In this document: one piece after another, positions 54,391-64,000 of the stretch
How the letters are laid out: each line of letters begins with the position of its first letter
Position numbering within the stretch: position 1 is the first letter of the stretch
Assembly (NCBI GenBank): GCA_036023115.1
Contig: JAYKKT010000089.1
Location: 17,292,501 to 17,356,500 of the forward strand
Length of the DNA stretch: 64,000 nt
Reading direction: 5' to 3'
From: Brasenia schreberi
Lineage: Eukaryota > Streptophyta > Magnoliopsida > Nymphaeales > Cabombaceae
Notes under the pieces: model-generated
The model's database searches: none
What the model was told of the DNA's origin: nothing
Seen by the model: the letters and a program-made list of their open reading frames with translations, nothing else
Translations under genes and position numbers: made by a program

Positions 54391-55510
54391 CTCACAAGTC
54401 AAGAAGGAGATGCATTCTATGAAATTCGTTTCTTCATGGAAGGTGTCTAGGGACTATATTTAAAAATGCCCCTAGCTTGAGGGAAATTTTGCATGGCCAC
54501 ATGGTGAAGGGCCATGGCTTTTCAAAAGGATTATGGATGGACAATGGTATGTTCATGTCCATGCACTTCCACAATTTTCCTAACATGATCATGCTACTTT
54601 TTGCTCAAGGATGGAAAACACAACCAACCCTAAGTGATCATCATGGCCATCGGGCTTTGATTTTGACATGGTCTCCATATTTCATCGTGAGATTCATGTT
54701 CTTATCCAACACAATCAAGGTTTTCATATAAATCTGAAGTTTTGAAAATCTTTCTTTTTAAAGTATATGTAGGGTTAAATTTTTTGAAATTTTGATCCTT
54801 TTTGAGAAAGCAATTTTGGGAAATCCTCCCTATCTATATGAAGATGGTTTTATACCCGCCCTTTTGATTGAAATATGTTTTCCATACTTGGTTTTGGTCA
54901 AGCAGGGTTTTTGGAATTCATTTTGAAAATTCGTGCCTTCATGGGGCATTTGATCAAGTATGGGGAATGTGTCTCACAGAGGCACTTCAGCCACATGATA
55001 TGGGGCTTGTCCCTTAATTGAGTCTTGAGTTTTGAAACTCATACTCTGTTGAAAGGGACTGCCATTTTGCCTACCTGTTTAAGATAGGTTTTTCAAATGA
55101 GTGCTTTAATGAATCATTCCCCTTTCCATGGAAGATGATGTCTCGAATCTTTAGGGCCTACAGCAAGGCCAAGCACGATTTTTCTTTTGGCTTAGTGATT
55201 CCTTTCACATGCCAAAAGAGTTTTGAAAATGTATGGCACATTTAGTATGAACAACATCTTCATTTGATCAAGTCAAGCAGACAATGCATGAATTGCAATG
55301 CATGGAAGGTTTTTATCAAAAAGAATTTTTGAAAAGGCTTTTGAAATGCTAACCCTTTTTCGAGATTTTCATTTCTTTTGAAATTTGCCTTGAAGGTGTT
55401 GGATTTGATTTGTATGGAGACCTGTCTACGAAGGCTCGATACTTAGGGGGTCGACTTTCATTGCCCCTTTGGTTTTACAAAACCCTGAATTCAAGTTCTA
55501 AGATGATGTC
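54391..55510 (-). pseudogene. Degenerate pol (integrase, RNase H, RT) in element H
   Basis: Three decayed blocks follow the gene order of B. About 54580-54720 resembles the integrase zinc-binding region. About 54930-55260 resembles RT/RNase H of B near 17200-17540 (for example GCTTGTCCCTTAATTGAG, AAGGGACTGCCATTTTGCC and GGCCAAGCACGA). About 55380-55500 resembles RT near 17830-17900 (GGCTCGATACTTAGGGGGTC). Frames are closed throughout. More of pol survives here than in A, so the two descend from a common pol-bearing ancestor by different deletions. Confidence 0.7.
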
Positions 55511-55990
55511 TAGACTCGATGCACATGTATGATTTGAGAGTGTGATGCATGATGCTTATGTACACACTATGGGTTAAGCTTATTTCTAAAAATCCCCAAT
55601 CTTTGCATAAGTCAAGGATCTTGCGAATTTCAGGAAGTTCGGAGGTTTTTATTCCTCCTAGCTTTGGTGATTCTCGAGCTTTTCATTTTGAAAAACCTCT
55701 AGACAAAAAGGTGTTCAAGATAAGCTTTCTGGATTTTTTTTTTGGTTTTTGGGAGTTATATACAATTTTCGAAAAGCATTTTTACAATTTTCGAAAATGG
55801 ACTTTATACATGGCCAAAGGCTTTAAAACAAATTTCTTTTTGGAAATTTTCATTTTTCCAAATGTTTTTGAGATTTTGTTTTGGGTTTTCAATTTTTTTT
55901 TGGTTTATGGCAAATATCTGATTTTTTTGGCTTTTTCAAAAGGAGGGATCTTCCCATGAACCTACAAAGAAAACATTCATGAATCAGACT

Positions 55991-57793
55991 CTAATTAATA
56001 GGTCTAAGACATGGGTTTTGGGTTTTAGAGGTTCTACAGGGCACCCACATGGTCTTAGATGGCGGCTCTGGGGGTATGGGTGGGCTGTAGCCCAATCCAT
56101 ACTTTTGTCGATTGGCCTGAGGTAGGACAGGTTCGAGCCTACCTTGGTTTTGGGTTCCCAGGCCCTGGTAGGGTTTATATCCCATATTTAGAATCATGTT
56201 CCAAGACTTCTTGTTTTTTGAAAAGTTTTTGTATAAATCATGGCCTTGGAACATGGAATCATCCATGTCAGGGATATATACCTTTTTGGATTTTGGGATT
56301 TTGGATTCTGGGGCGATGGAAGACTTGGGCTTCCATTTAACCCTGGTTTGGGAGATTTGTTTCTCAAGGAAAGTCGTGCTTGGTCCCTCGAGAGACTTTG
56401 GATATTTTGGGGTGATGGAAGACTTGTGCTTCCATACAACCCCGAATTGGGAGATTTTGTCCTCAAGGAAAGCCATGCTTGGTTCCTTGAGGAACTTTGG
56501 ATATTGCAGGGTGATGGAAGGCTTGAGCTTCCACACAACCTGTATTTGGGAGAATTTTTCTTCGAGGGAAGACAAGCTTGCTCCCTCAAATTTTTTGGCT
56601 TGCTCCCTAGGTTCAACTCGTGGTGCCCCTAGGGGATGGATTTTTTTGTTTCAAGGCTCTAATCTTGGTTCCAGGGTACAAGATTAGGCTCGAAGAAATG
56701 GGTTTTTCTATGGCAGGGTTATGAGCTCCTAAGATGTCGATGCATGCATTAGGGGTCTCCATGTCTACCATTTTTTCAACTTCTTTTTGTTTTTGTTTTT
56801 GAAATTCTTTTGGCTGATGCGGGATATTTGGCGCACCTTGAAAATTCTCTAACCTAGGCACATTTCGTGGGTTTGTGTGTGCAGAGGGGTTATCCAATGC
56901 ATCTGACGACCCTATATGAAGAAGAGAGTTTTGAGAAGGATGGGTTTCAGGCATACCTCTTTGTGGCTTGTCTACCTTTTCATGGTGAGAGCAGGCCGAT
57001 TTCCCGGTAACTCTGTTTTGAGCCCCCGGGGTTTCACGAGGCGTTCCTTTTCGAAACCTACCTGTTTTTCACTCTCGTCTCTTTGTGGGGTGTGGGTTTC
57101 ATGTCCTACTGTGTGTGTGTACCTAGACTTAGGAATTGCACTTGAATTTTTCGAAATTTCAAAGTTTGATTTTTCAATTTTTTTGTCTTTTTGAAAGTTT
57201 TCAAGATTTTTTTGATTTTTTGAAACAAAAACAACTCTTTTTAAATTTTCTTTGGAATTTTCGAATTTTGGATTTGTGGGAGTGGAGGACTCGCCCCTTT
57301 CTGGGTTTTGGCCTTTTTCCTCAATTCCTTCGTCGATTTTGAATTTGGTTTTCTTTTCACAATCTTTATGTGCCCGAGAAGAGCTGCTATGGGATTTATG
57401 GGTTTTAAGCTCCTTGCTTAAAACATCCATTTTTTTGAAAGTTACCCATATATCAGCTAGCATTTCTCGTTCTTTGGCTGTTTTGAAAACCTCTTTTGAT
57501 TTACTGAACGAGGATTTTGGAAGTGTGGGAATGGAGGACTCGCCCCTTTCTGGGTTTTGGCCTCTTACTTCACATCCTTCGTCGAGTTTGAGATCGGTTT
57601 TCTTTTCACGATCTTTGTGTGCCCGAGAAGAGCTGCTATGGGATTTATGGGTTTTAAGCTCCTTGCTTAAAACATCCATTTTTTCTTTGAAAATCGCCTG
57701 TATATCAGCTATTGCTTCTCGTTTTTTGGCTTTTTTAGAAACCTCTTTTGATTTACTCGACGAGGATTTTGGCTTTTGCTCCATTTTATGCAA
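55991..57793 (-). pseudogene. Broken A-type ORF of element H
   Basis: Counterpart of the 468-aa ORF of A, in three frame blocks. Block 1 (57793-56972) has the Gag-like start, with the segment KMDVLSKELKTHKSHSSSS duplicated by a tandem repeat of about 250 bp. A one-base difference from A near 57005 shifts the frame. Block 2 (56954-56613) holds MPETHPSQNSLLHIG. A second one-base difference near 56636 ends it. Block 3 (56575-55991) carries three repeats of about 31 residues (A has two) and the G-patch-like end. Two small indels in an otherwise coding-like sequence suggest recent loss of a once-translated protein. Confidence 0.8.
57276..57775 (-). repeat. Tandem duplication of about 250 bp in element H ORF
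   Basis: GGAGGACTCGCCCCTTTCTG occurs near 57282 and again near 57535, and both units encode the same KELKTHKSHSSSSRAHKD segment. A has one copy. Confidence 0.8.
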
Positions 57794-57886
57794 TTTTTCT
57801 AAGTATGCACAATTTTTTGGAAAATACCTTTTTTTTTCGAAAATTTGAGTGTAACTTGTTTGTTTGAAGTCTACTTAAGTCCCGAG

Positions 57887-57903
57887 TCCCACCGGGCGTG
57901 CCA
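57887..57903 (-). promoter_or_regulatory. Primer binding site of element H
   Basis: Sense TGGCACGCCCGGTGGGA, four bases inside the 5' LTR boundary, identical to B. Confidence 0.9.
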
Positions 57904-57907
57904 AATC

Positions 57908-60871
57908 TGTAGACACGGAAAATTTTCACTTGCGGGTTCTTAGGCCTGAAGTGAACCTTTTCGTGCTTACGTTCGCTTTTAGGGCGTGCCAGCTAGCTTA
58001 CTCAAACTAGCGAAGTAGTTTTTGAAATATCTGACTTTTTGAAAGGCAATTATAGGCAAGCGGGATCTTTTCGTCGCAGACCTTCTTGCACCGACGCGCA
58101 AGGGTCAGTCTGTATGCTTAGAGACTTCGTTTAAAACAAGTTAAACTCAAAATCGATTTTTGAATGAACAGGTGTTTGAAAATCCTTTTGAAATCATGCA
58201 CTTGGCGAGTTTTTGATTTGGGCGACCCTAAGTCTCTCAATTTTATCCATTTAGGCGTGTTTGCACGTTTTGTTCGGGTTTGTTCGATGCAGGTATGCAA
58301 CCTAGCTCGAGTATGGCGAGTATGCGATGCAACTCGCACAACTTGAATGTAAAACCCGAAATTTAAAGACTTAGCAGAAGGGAAAACCCAATTTGAATGC
58401 AACTCACACGACTTGAATGTAAATTGCAGAAATTTAAATATATCTATATCTTAAGAGCGAAAAGGCTCAATGTGTGCGTGGGTGTTGTGTATAAATTGAA
58501 ATGCAACACACGCAACTGAACCGTAAAACGCAGCAGAAGGGAGATATAGATATATATAAGAGCGAGAAGGCTCAATGTGAGTGAGTGCTTTGAGTGTATA
58601 AATTGAAAGGCAACTCACGCAACTTAAATTTAAAACCCAACTGAAAGGGAAATACGTATATATACGTAAGAGCGGAAAGGCTCAATGTGAGTGAGTGCTT
58701 TGAGTGTATAAAATGAAAAACAACTCACACGACTTGAACCTTAAAACCCAGCTGAATGTATATAAATAGGGCTATATCCTATGGGCTGTTGAGGCCCGTT
58801 TGTGTGCAAAAGTGTGCAGATAAGAGCGGAAAGGCTCGAGTGTACGTGTGTGTGTTTTGCACATATATTACATCCGGGGGGAGACGATGCTCCGTTATTA
58901 CAACCCCATATGACGAATTAAATTGAATAGAAAGGGATTTGATATATATCGAAATCAACTTACACTTTCCAGCCTTTTGAGTTAGGATCGTACAAGGGGC
59001 GAATCCGCCTTCTTCTTATGGAGTCCGGGGCATGTGGGAGCGAAGCCGGAGAGCTTGAGAGCTTGGAGAGACTTGGAGTTCCGGGAGCTGCAAGCTACAA
59101 TGGGTTTGGGGCTAGTTGGGGCTGGTTTGGGCAAGGTAAGACTCGAGTCACCTTGGCTCGAGTGATTGGGTTTTTGTATGGGATTTGGCCAACGCTTGGT
59201 CTTGGTTTAGGTATAGTTTAGGCTTGGTATTAGGCCAGCATTTGGCCTTGGTTTAGGTATAGGATAGAGTTGGCTGGTCCTAGGTCAGGTGTTGGCTAAA
59301 GTTTTGAGATTTCGGCCAAGGTTCATGACCTTTGTTTGGTCTTGTGAGACTAGAGCCAAGGTGGCTCGAGTGGCATGGTTTTAGTATGGAACACGGCCAG
59401 CACTTGGCCTTAGTTTAGGTCTTGTGAAACTCGAGCCAAGGTGGCTCGAGTAGGAGTGACTTGCTCTAAGGTTCGGCCAAGGTTGTTGCGGGGTTGTCTT
59501 GGGTCGACTTGGGTAAGTATGGGGGAGGAAAAAGGCTCGAGCCAAGGTGGCTCGAGCTAGGTAGTTTCAAAGGGAAGTTCGGCCAGCACTTGGCCGAACT
59601 TTAGGTGGTTTAGGGAGGTTGTTTAGGGTGGTGTTTAGGTGGTGGTCTTAGGTAGGAGACTTGGTGAAAAACGGCCAGCACTTGGCTGGTTTGGTGGTGG
59701 TTTTAGGGGCAAGTTTGGCTAGGATGGGTGGTCTAGAGAGGTTAGGGAAGATGGGTTAGGTTAGGGCTTAGGGGACCTACCTTGGTTGCAACACCGCTCC
59801 AAGCCGCCGCTCAAGCCGCCAAGCTCCACCACGCCATGCTCCCAGCCAAAGTAGGGGACGTTCCTTGGTGGGTGCAGCTTCCTCAAGTCCCTTGGCCAAC
59901 AAGGTTTCACGTAAAAAAAATAAAACTTGAAAAGGGGAAAGTCAAGCCACTATTCTTGACTTGCTTCCCTCTCTCTCTCTTTCTCTCTCCACTCACCAAG
60001 CTTTCACGTGAAAGCCTCTCCCCTTTGAGCCTCACCTCTACTTTTTTTCAAGCCCAACACCTCTATTTATAGAGGTTTTAATTGGGTCTTGGATATTGGG
60101 TCTTGGATTTGGGTCTGGCTATCCGGATCCAATCCAAACTCAATGTGGATCTGGATCGCGGATCTCGGATATTTTGAGATCCAGATCCAGTCTAAATATT
60201 TATTTGGGTTTGGATCTCGGATCTCGGATCTTGGATTTTTGAGATCCATATCCAATCCAAACACAATTTGGATATGGATCTGGATATTTTTGGGTCCAGA
60301 CCCAATCCAGATTTTTCTTCTGCTCCTTGGTTTTCTGGTCCTTTCTGGTGCTTTTCACCGTCGGTTTCGAGCGGGCTTCGATTCATCGGATGCCCAACTC
60401 TGGCCTGGGTCTTCCCCAAGTCTTTGTTCCAACCGGTGTTCTGCTTTTAGGACTTTTTCGGCGTTTGTTCGGTCCGCCGTTTTGGTTTTTGGCCGGTTCC
60501 TATTGATATCGAACTCAGATTGCCGCACGGATTCCGTTCTTCATTCCGACGGGACGTGTCTCGGACTTCTGTCGACTTCCTCAGGTACTGGGCTTCTTTC
60601 TGCATTTTGGAGCTGCTTTGTGCTTTTTCTTTGACCCAAATTACATTTTTACCCTTCTATCGGGCTTTTCTCCAAACGGGCTCTTTTTTCTTCCGTTTTT
60701 GAACAGGGGGTGGCTTCTGAAATTCTGGGCTCGAATCCTCTTCTTGCCTGGACTTTTCTTTTGCCTTCTGTACCTGTTTTCACATTTCAAAACAGGACGT
60801 CGTTTTGGCTCAAACGAGCTTTCTGGTGTTTTTGAGAGTTTTTGAAATATAGAAGATTTGGGGTGTTTACA
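57908..60871 (-). repeat. 5' LTR of element H
   Basis: 2964 bp copy of 49898-52868. It keeps the unmutated 34-nt hairpin (58078-58111, loop ACCGACGC) and the TATA-like box CTATAAATA (60064-60072, sense). Confidence 0.95.
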
Positions 60872-60876
60872 AGTTG

Positions 60877-61863
60877 TCATTTAAAATTCCACACTCGCAC
60901 CCAAAGACAGCCGAGCTCTTGCTCAAGCACTCACGCACCTTTTGGCCTCGGCAACCACTAAGATATAGCCATATCTATATATTTTCAACTGCATGAGTTT
61001 TCTCGGTTTAGTTGTGTATGTCTTTCAATTCCGGGTTGTTAAGGTTCAACCGTGTGAGTTGTCTTTCAATATACACACAACACACAGGGACACGTTGACG
61101 CTTAACGGCTCATATATATATAGTTGTATTTCCCTTTCGGCTTGGTTTTACATTCCAAGTCGTGTGAGTTGTCTTTACATTTATACACAACACACACGCC
61201 CATAATTGAGCCTTTCCGCTCTTATATCTATATCTCCCTTTCAGTTGCATTTTAAGGTTCAGCCGTGTGAGTTGTCTTTCAATATATACACAACACACAC
61301 GCACACATTGAGCCTTTTCGCTCTAAAGATATAGATATATCTCCCTTCCGCAATTTCCCTTCCACTATGTCTTTAAATTTCGGGTTTTAAGGTTCAGTTG
61401 TGTGAGTTGCATTGCATATCCGCCATACTCGAGATAGTGCGCATACTTGCATCAAACAAACCTCGAACAACCCATGCAAAAACACCAAGACTTAGGCACT
61501 TGATGCACACACCTCATGCCTAAGTAGATAAAACTCAAAGACATAGATACGTGCAAACCCCACGTAAATAAAATCTGCAATTAGACAAGCAAATCGATCA
61601 AATACTTTCATACCTTTTCAAAAAGGCCATGCTTGTTTAAATCGAGATTTCAAAGCGTACAAACTAACCCTTGAGCATCGGTTCAAGAAGGTTTGCGACG
61701 AAAAGAGCCCACTTGTCCACAGTCGCCCCCTAAGTCAGATATTTCAAAACTTACTTCGCTAGTTTGAGTAAGCTAGCTGGCATGCCCTTTAAAAGCGACT
61801 TAAACACGAAAGAGGTTCACTTCAGGCCTAAGAACCCGGAGTGAAAATTTTCGCATGTCTACA
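60877..61863 (+). repeat. 5' LTR of element I, second part
   Basis: Continues LTR I after H: TTGAGCCTTTCCGCTCTTAT-type repeats alternating with GTGTGAGTTGTCTTTC (61040-61400), the 34-nt hairpin at 61661-61694 (AAAC/GTTT, TTGAGC/GTTCAAG), and the end CATGTCTACA at 61863. Confidence 0.9.
61661..61694 (+). other. 34-nt covarying LTR hairpin (element I)
   Basis: In sense orientation the arms are AAAC...GTTT and CTTGA...TCAAG around GCATCGGT. It lies about 175 nt before the PBS, as in A and B. Confidence 0.7.
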
Positions 61864-61868
61864 GAAAT

Positions 61869-61885
61869 TGGCACGCTCGGTGGGA
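61869..61885 (+). promoter_or_regulatory. Primer binding site of element I
   Basis: TGGCACGCTCGGTGGGA begins five bases after the LTR end and differs by one base from the PBS of B. Confidence 0.9.
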
Positions 61886-62003
61886 CGTGGGTCTTAAGAA
61901 AAATCGATACAAACAAGCAGACCTCTTGAAAAATTTTCAAGAAAAGTATTTTAACTCTTTGTCTTATGCATTTCATAGTTGGGTTTTAAAAAGCATTGGA
62001 GTC

Positions 62004-62467
62004 ATGTCGAGTTCAGACTCCAATGAAGTGTCCAGCCATGTCTCGCGTACATCAAGTTCTCACTCTAGGAGATTTTCGAAAAATCGAAACAAAAGAGAGG
62101 GAACCACCTCCAAAGGGAGGTTTCTAAATCGATTTTGCAAGTATCATCGGCTCAAAGGCCTTGATACAAAGCAATGTTTTTCCCTACTCAACAAGATTGA
62201 GAACTTGATCGAGCAGGGCCGGCTCCAGGTCACTGAGGAACCAGAGCCTACCCAAGCTATTTTCAATGAACCCTTCCCCAACCACGCAAGTACCAGTGGG
62301 AAGGGCAAAGAGGTATGTGCTTTAATGATTTCAAAGAGTCTAGCGCATGCATATCATTCTGGGCTTTCTACTTGTGCACCATCTCTCATCCTTCATAGGA
62401 AAATTGCCCAAGTAGTGATCCGGGGAGTGCCTAAAGGCCCGCCCCCGGTTAAACCTATTTTACAAAT
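62004..62467 (+). pseudogene. gag: Gag of element I, capsid deleted and cut by LTR J
   Basis: The likely start is ATG at 62004 (MSSSDSNEVSSHVSRTSSSH), which matches the Gag start of B. The open frame can be extended upstream to 61887 only through a GTG codon, which is an unlikely start. After RNKREG the sequence jumps to TTSKGRFLNRF, so the capsid domain (about 200 residues in B) is missing although the frame is kept. The zinc knuckle is present in its CHHC form (FCKYHRLKGLDTKQC), but here Leu replaces the second His. The KGKEV block and VIRGVPKG follow, then LTR J interrupts at 62468. Confidence 0.85.
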
Positions 62468-63983
62468 TGTAAACACCCCAAAATCCCACGAACTTCTAAA
62501 ACACACCTGGTTTTGTAAAACCAGCCCCAAAGGGCTATTTTGAGTCTGGAAACCCAGGAGCCTAACAGACAAACCGCTGTACATATGTTTAAACTCTATA
62601 TGTTTTAAAATATGTATAATATAGTTTTAAAACCTTTTAAAACACATTTTGAAACCCCACGAAGCGGCTTGGCTTGATGAAAGCAAGACCAGAAGAGCTA
62701 AAGAGAGCCCGAAACCGGAACACATGTCAAGCCCGGCACAACAACTCTCATGTTAGATCCACCCCCAGGATCTCAAACATCCAAGTCCCAGTTATCAACA
62801 AAAATCCTTTGAAATCATCTTCGGAAGGTGAAAACAGAAGCGGACGACCATGTTGGCGAAGACCCAACGCAAGACGGAGTACTGATGCTGTCAGACCCCG
62901 CACAAACCGTTCGTTTCAAACATACCCTGAAGGAGTCAGAATTCAGTTTGGATTGGATCTGGACCATATATATCCAGATCCCAATCCAAACGTATGTGTG
63001 GATTTGGATTTGGATTTGGATCCAGAGATCCAATCCAATATCCACATCCATGGCCCATATCACCTTCTCATAAATGGAGGTGGGGCCCACTTAAAATTCA
63101 CGTGGGATTATGGGCATGAGAGAGAATGGGGAGGATAAGCATTGAGGGAAATGTATTAAGCTTGACTTGTGTGTCAAGTTTGGGGTTAATCATGTGGGTT
63201 AGCCTAATTAGTGTGGGTTTAAGCTTGTATGAGCCTATACCTAACCTAGGGCTGCACCAACATGATGCAAGGAAGTCCATGGGCTATGCAAAGGGAGCCT
63301 CCTAACCCAATCCTAAGCCAAAACCCCTAATCCCGGCCTAATCCTAGCCTAATCACCTAACCCACTTCCCTAATCCCGGCCTAATCCCAACCTAATCACC
63401 TAACCCACCTCCCCAATCCTAGCCTAATTCTCCTAATCCTAGCCTAAACACCTAACCCACCTCACTAAACCTCACCCCAAAACCAACCCACCTAGCTAAG
63501 CCCTAAACCACTAAACCACCCCACCTAAAACCTAGCACACCATATCCCTAAAACCACCTAAAACAAAATATCTGGCCCCCCCTCAAAACCAGCCCACCTT
63601 ATCACCACACCACTACCACCTAACTACTAAACCACCCTCTAAAAACCAGCCCAAACCGACCTTGGAAAAACCTATAAACCCCCCCCCTAGTGGGCGGGTT
63701 TTTCAACTTTTCCCAGCCAGCACTTGGGCCAGCCGAGCCCACTCTCACCTTGCTCTCTTCTCTCACCTGCTCCACCACTACCCCCGGCCTGCACCACTCC
63801 ACGCCACCACTACCTTCCAGCCTACTCCACTCCATGTCGCCACCAACTGCTCGGTCAGCTCCATCCACCTTCCACCCGGTTGCCCTCCTTGGACACCAAC
63901 CTTCCTCTCCTATCCGGTTAGTACCCCATCCTAACTCCACCCTATCTTCACTCCCCCTCCACTCTCAGCCACCCTATAGCACC
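62468..63983 (+). repeat. LTR J (plus strand), 5' part
   Basis: Begins TGTAAACACCCCAAAATCCC and resembles the sense orientation of B-type LTRs: TGGATY block (about 62945-63050), TATA-like TCATAAATGG near 63068-63077, then C-rich CCTAATCCTAGCC repeats (63300-63560). Interrupted at 63984 by another LTR start. The target pentamer before it is CAAAT (62463-62467); the partner lies outside the window. Confidence 0.9.
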
Positions 63984-64000
63984 TGTAAACACCCCGAAAT
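63984..64000 (+). repeat. LTR K start (plus strand), cut by window end
   Basis: TGTAAACACCCCGAAAT matches the sense start of B-type LTRs. It is placed inside LTR J, implying a further nested insertion. Confidence 0.7.

Larger units (their letters stand above)
49898..60871 (-). mobile_element. Element H: non-autonomous Tat-like LTR retrotransposon nested in LTR I
   Basis: LTRs 49898-52868 and 57908-60871 differ by roughly a dozen small changes by eye. The target duplication AGTTG is perfect (49893-49897, 60872-60876). PBS and PPT match those of B. The 5.0 kb internal region has the same layout as A: 3' noncoding region, decayed pol, then a broken form of the A-type ORF. It has no functional RT or integrase, so trans-mobilisation by a B-like element is inferred. 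Confidence 0.95.

Noticed and set aside
61887..62003. Upstream extension of gag I to 61887.
   Set aside because: The first codon is GTG, directly after the PBS; alignment with B Gag supports ATG at 62004.

Overview
The window looks like a stretch of a large seed-plant genome made up almost entirely of nested Ty3/gypsy LTR retrotransposons. No host gene, tRNA, rRNA or CRISPR array is visible. The plant assignment rests on three things. The only long intact coding region is a Tat-lineage (Ogre/Retand-like) pol with a second, archaeal-type RNase H between RT and integrase. The LTRs are about 2.6-3.3 kb. The elements are heavily nested. The species cannot be named from the sequence.

Left third (1-26998). 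An old, broken gag (element C, minus strand) is interrupted by element B (1281-25399, minus strand, TSD GGTAA). B has 3.15/3.20 kb LTRs, a PBS, a PPT, gag with one in-frame stop, protease in the -1 frame and an intact 1228-codon pol. B is itself interrupted by element A (4486-14265, minus strand, TSD ATGAC). A is non-autonomous: it has near-identical 2.87 kb LTRs, a 468-codon ORF ending in a G-patch-like domain, and only decayed scraps of pol. Right of B, the start of gag C is fused to an LTR fragment.

Middle (26999-47642). Solo or partial LTRs D (26999-29643), E (29648-32633) and F (35248-36350) are followed by element G. G has a 3' LTR at 36351-39274, its PPT and 3' noncoding region, the end of integrase, and part of protease. 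Its centre has been replaced by a rearranged, partly inverted LTR (41034-43630), and its protease is split by a solo LTR (44338-47610, TSD ATATG). An AT-rich stretch (32634-34408) is unassigned. A shorter plus-strand LTR of another family (L) lies at 34409-35221.

Right third (47643-64000). Element I runs on the plus strand: its 5' LTR is split by element H, then come its PBS and a gag lacking the capsid. H (49898-60871, minus strand, TSD AGTTG) is a second non-autonomous element related to A. Gag I is cut by plus-strand LTR J (62468), which is cut by another plus-strand LTR start, K (63984).

How they fit together. All families except L share LTR ends (sense TGTAAACACC or TGTAAGCACC to TCTACA), and where visible the PBS, a PPT ending GGGGCATC, and several structured noncoding blocks. 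B-like elements could therefore supply RT and integrase to A and H. The most notable unexplained signals are these: a 34-nt LTR hairpin whose stem pairs co-vary between families while its length stays fixed; a 30-nt hairpin identical in the 3' noncoding regions of A, B, G and H; and the coding-like ORF kept by the RT-less A/H family.
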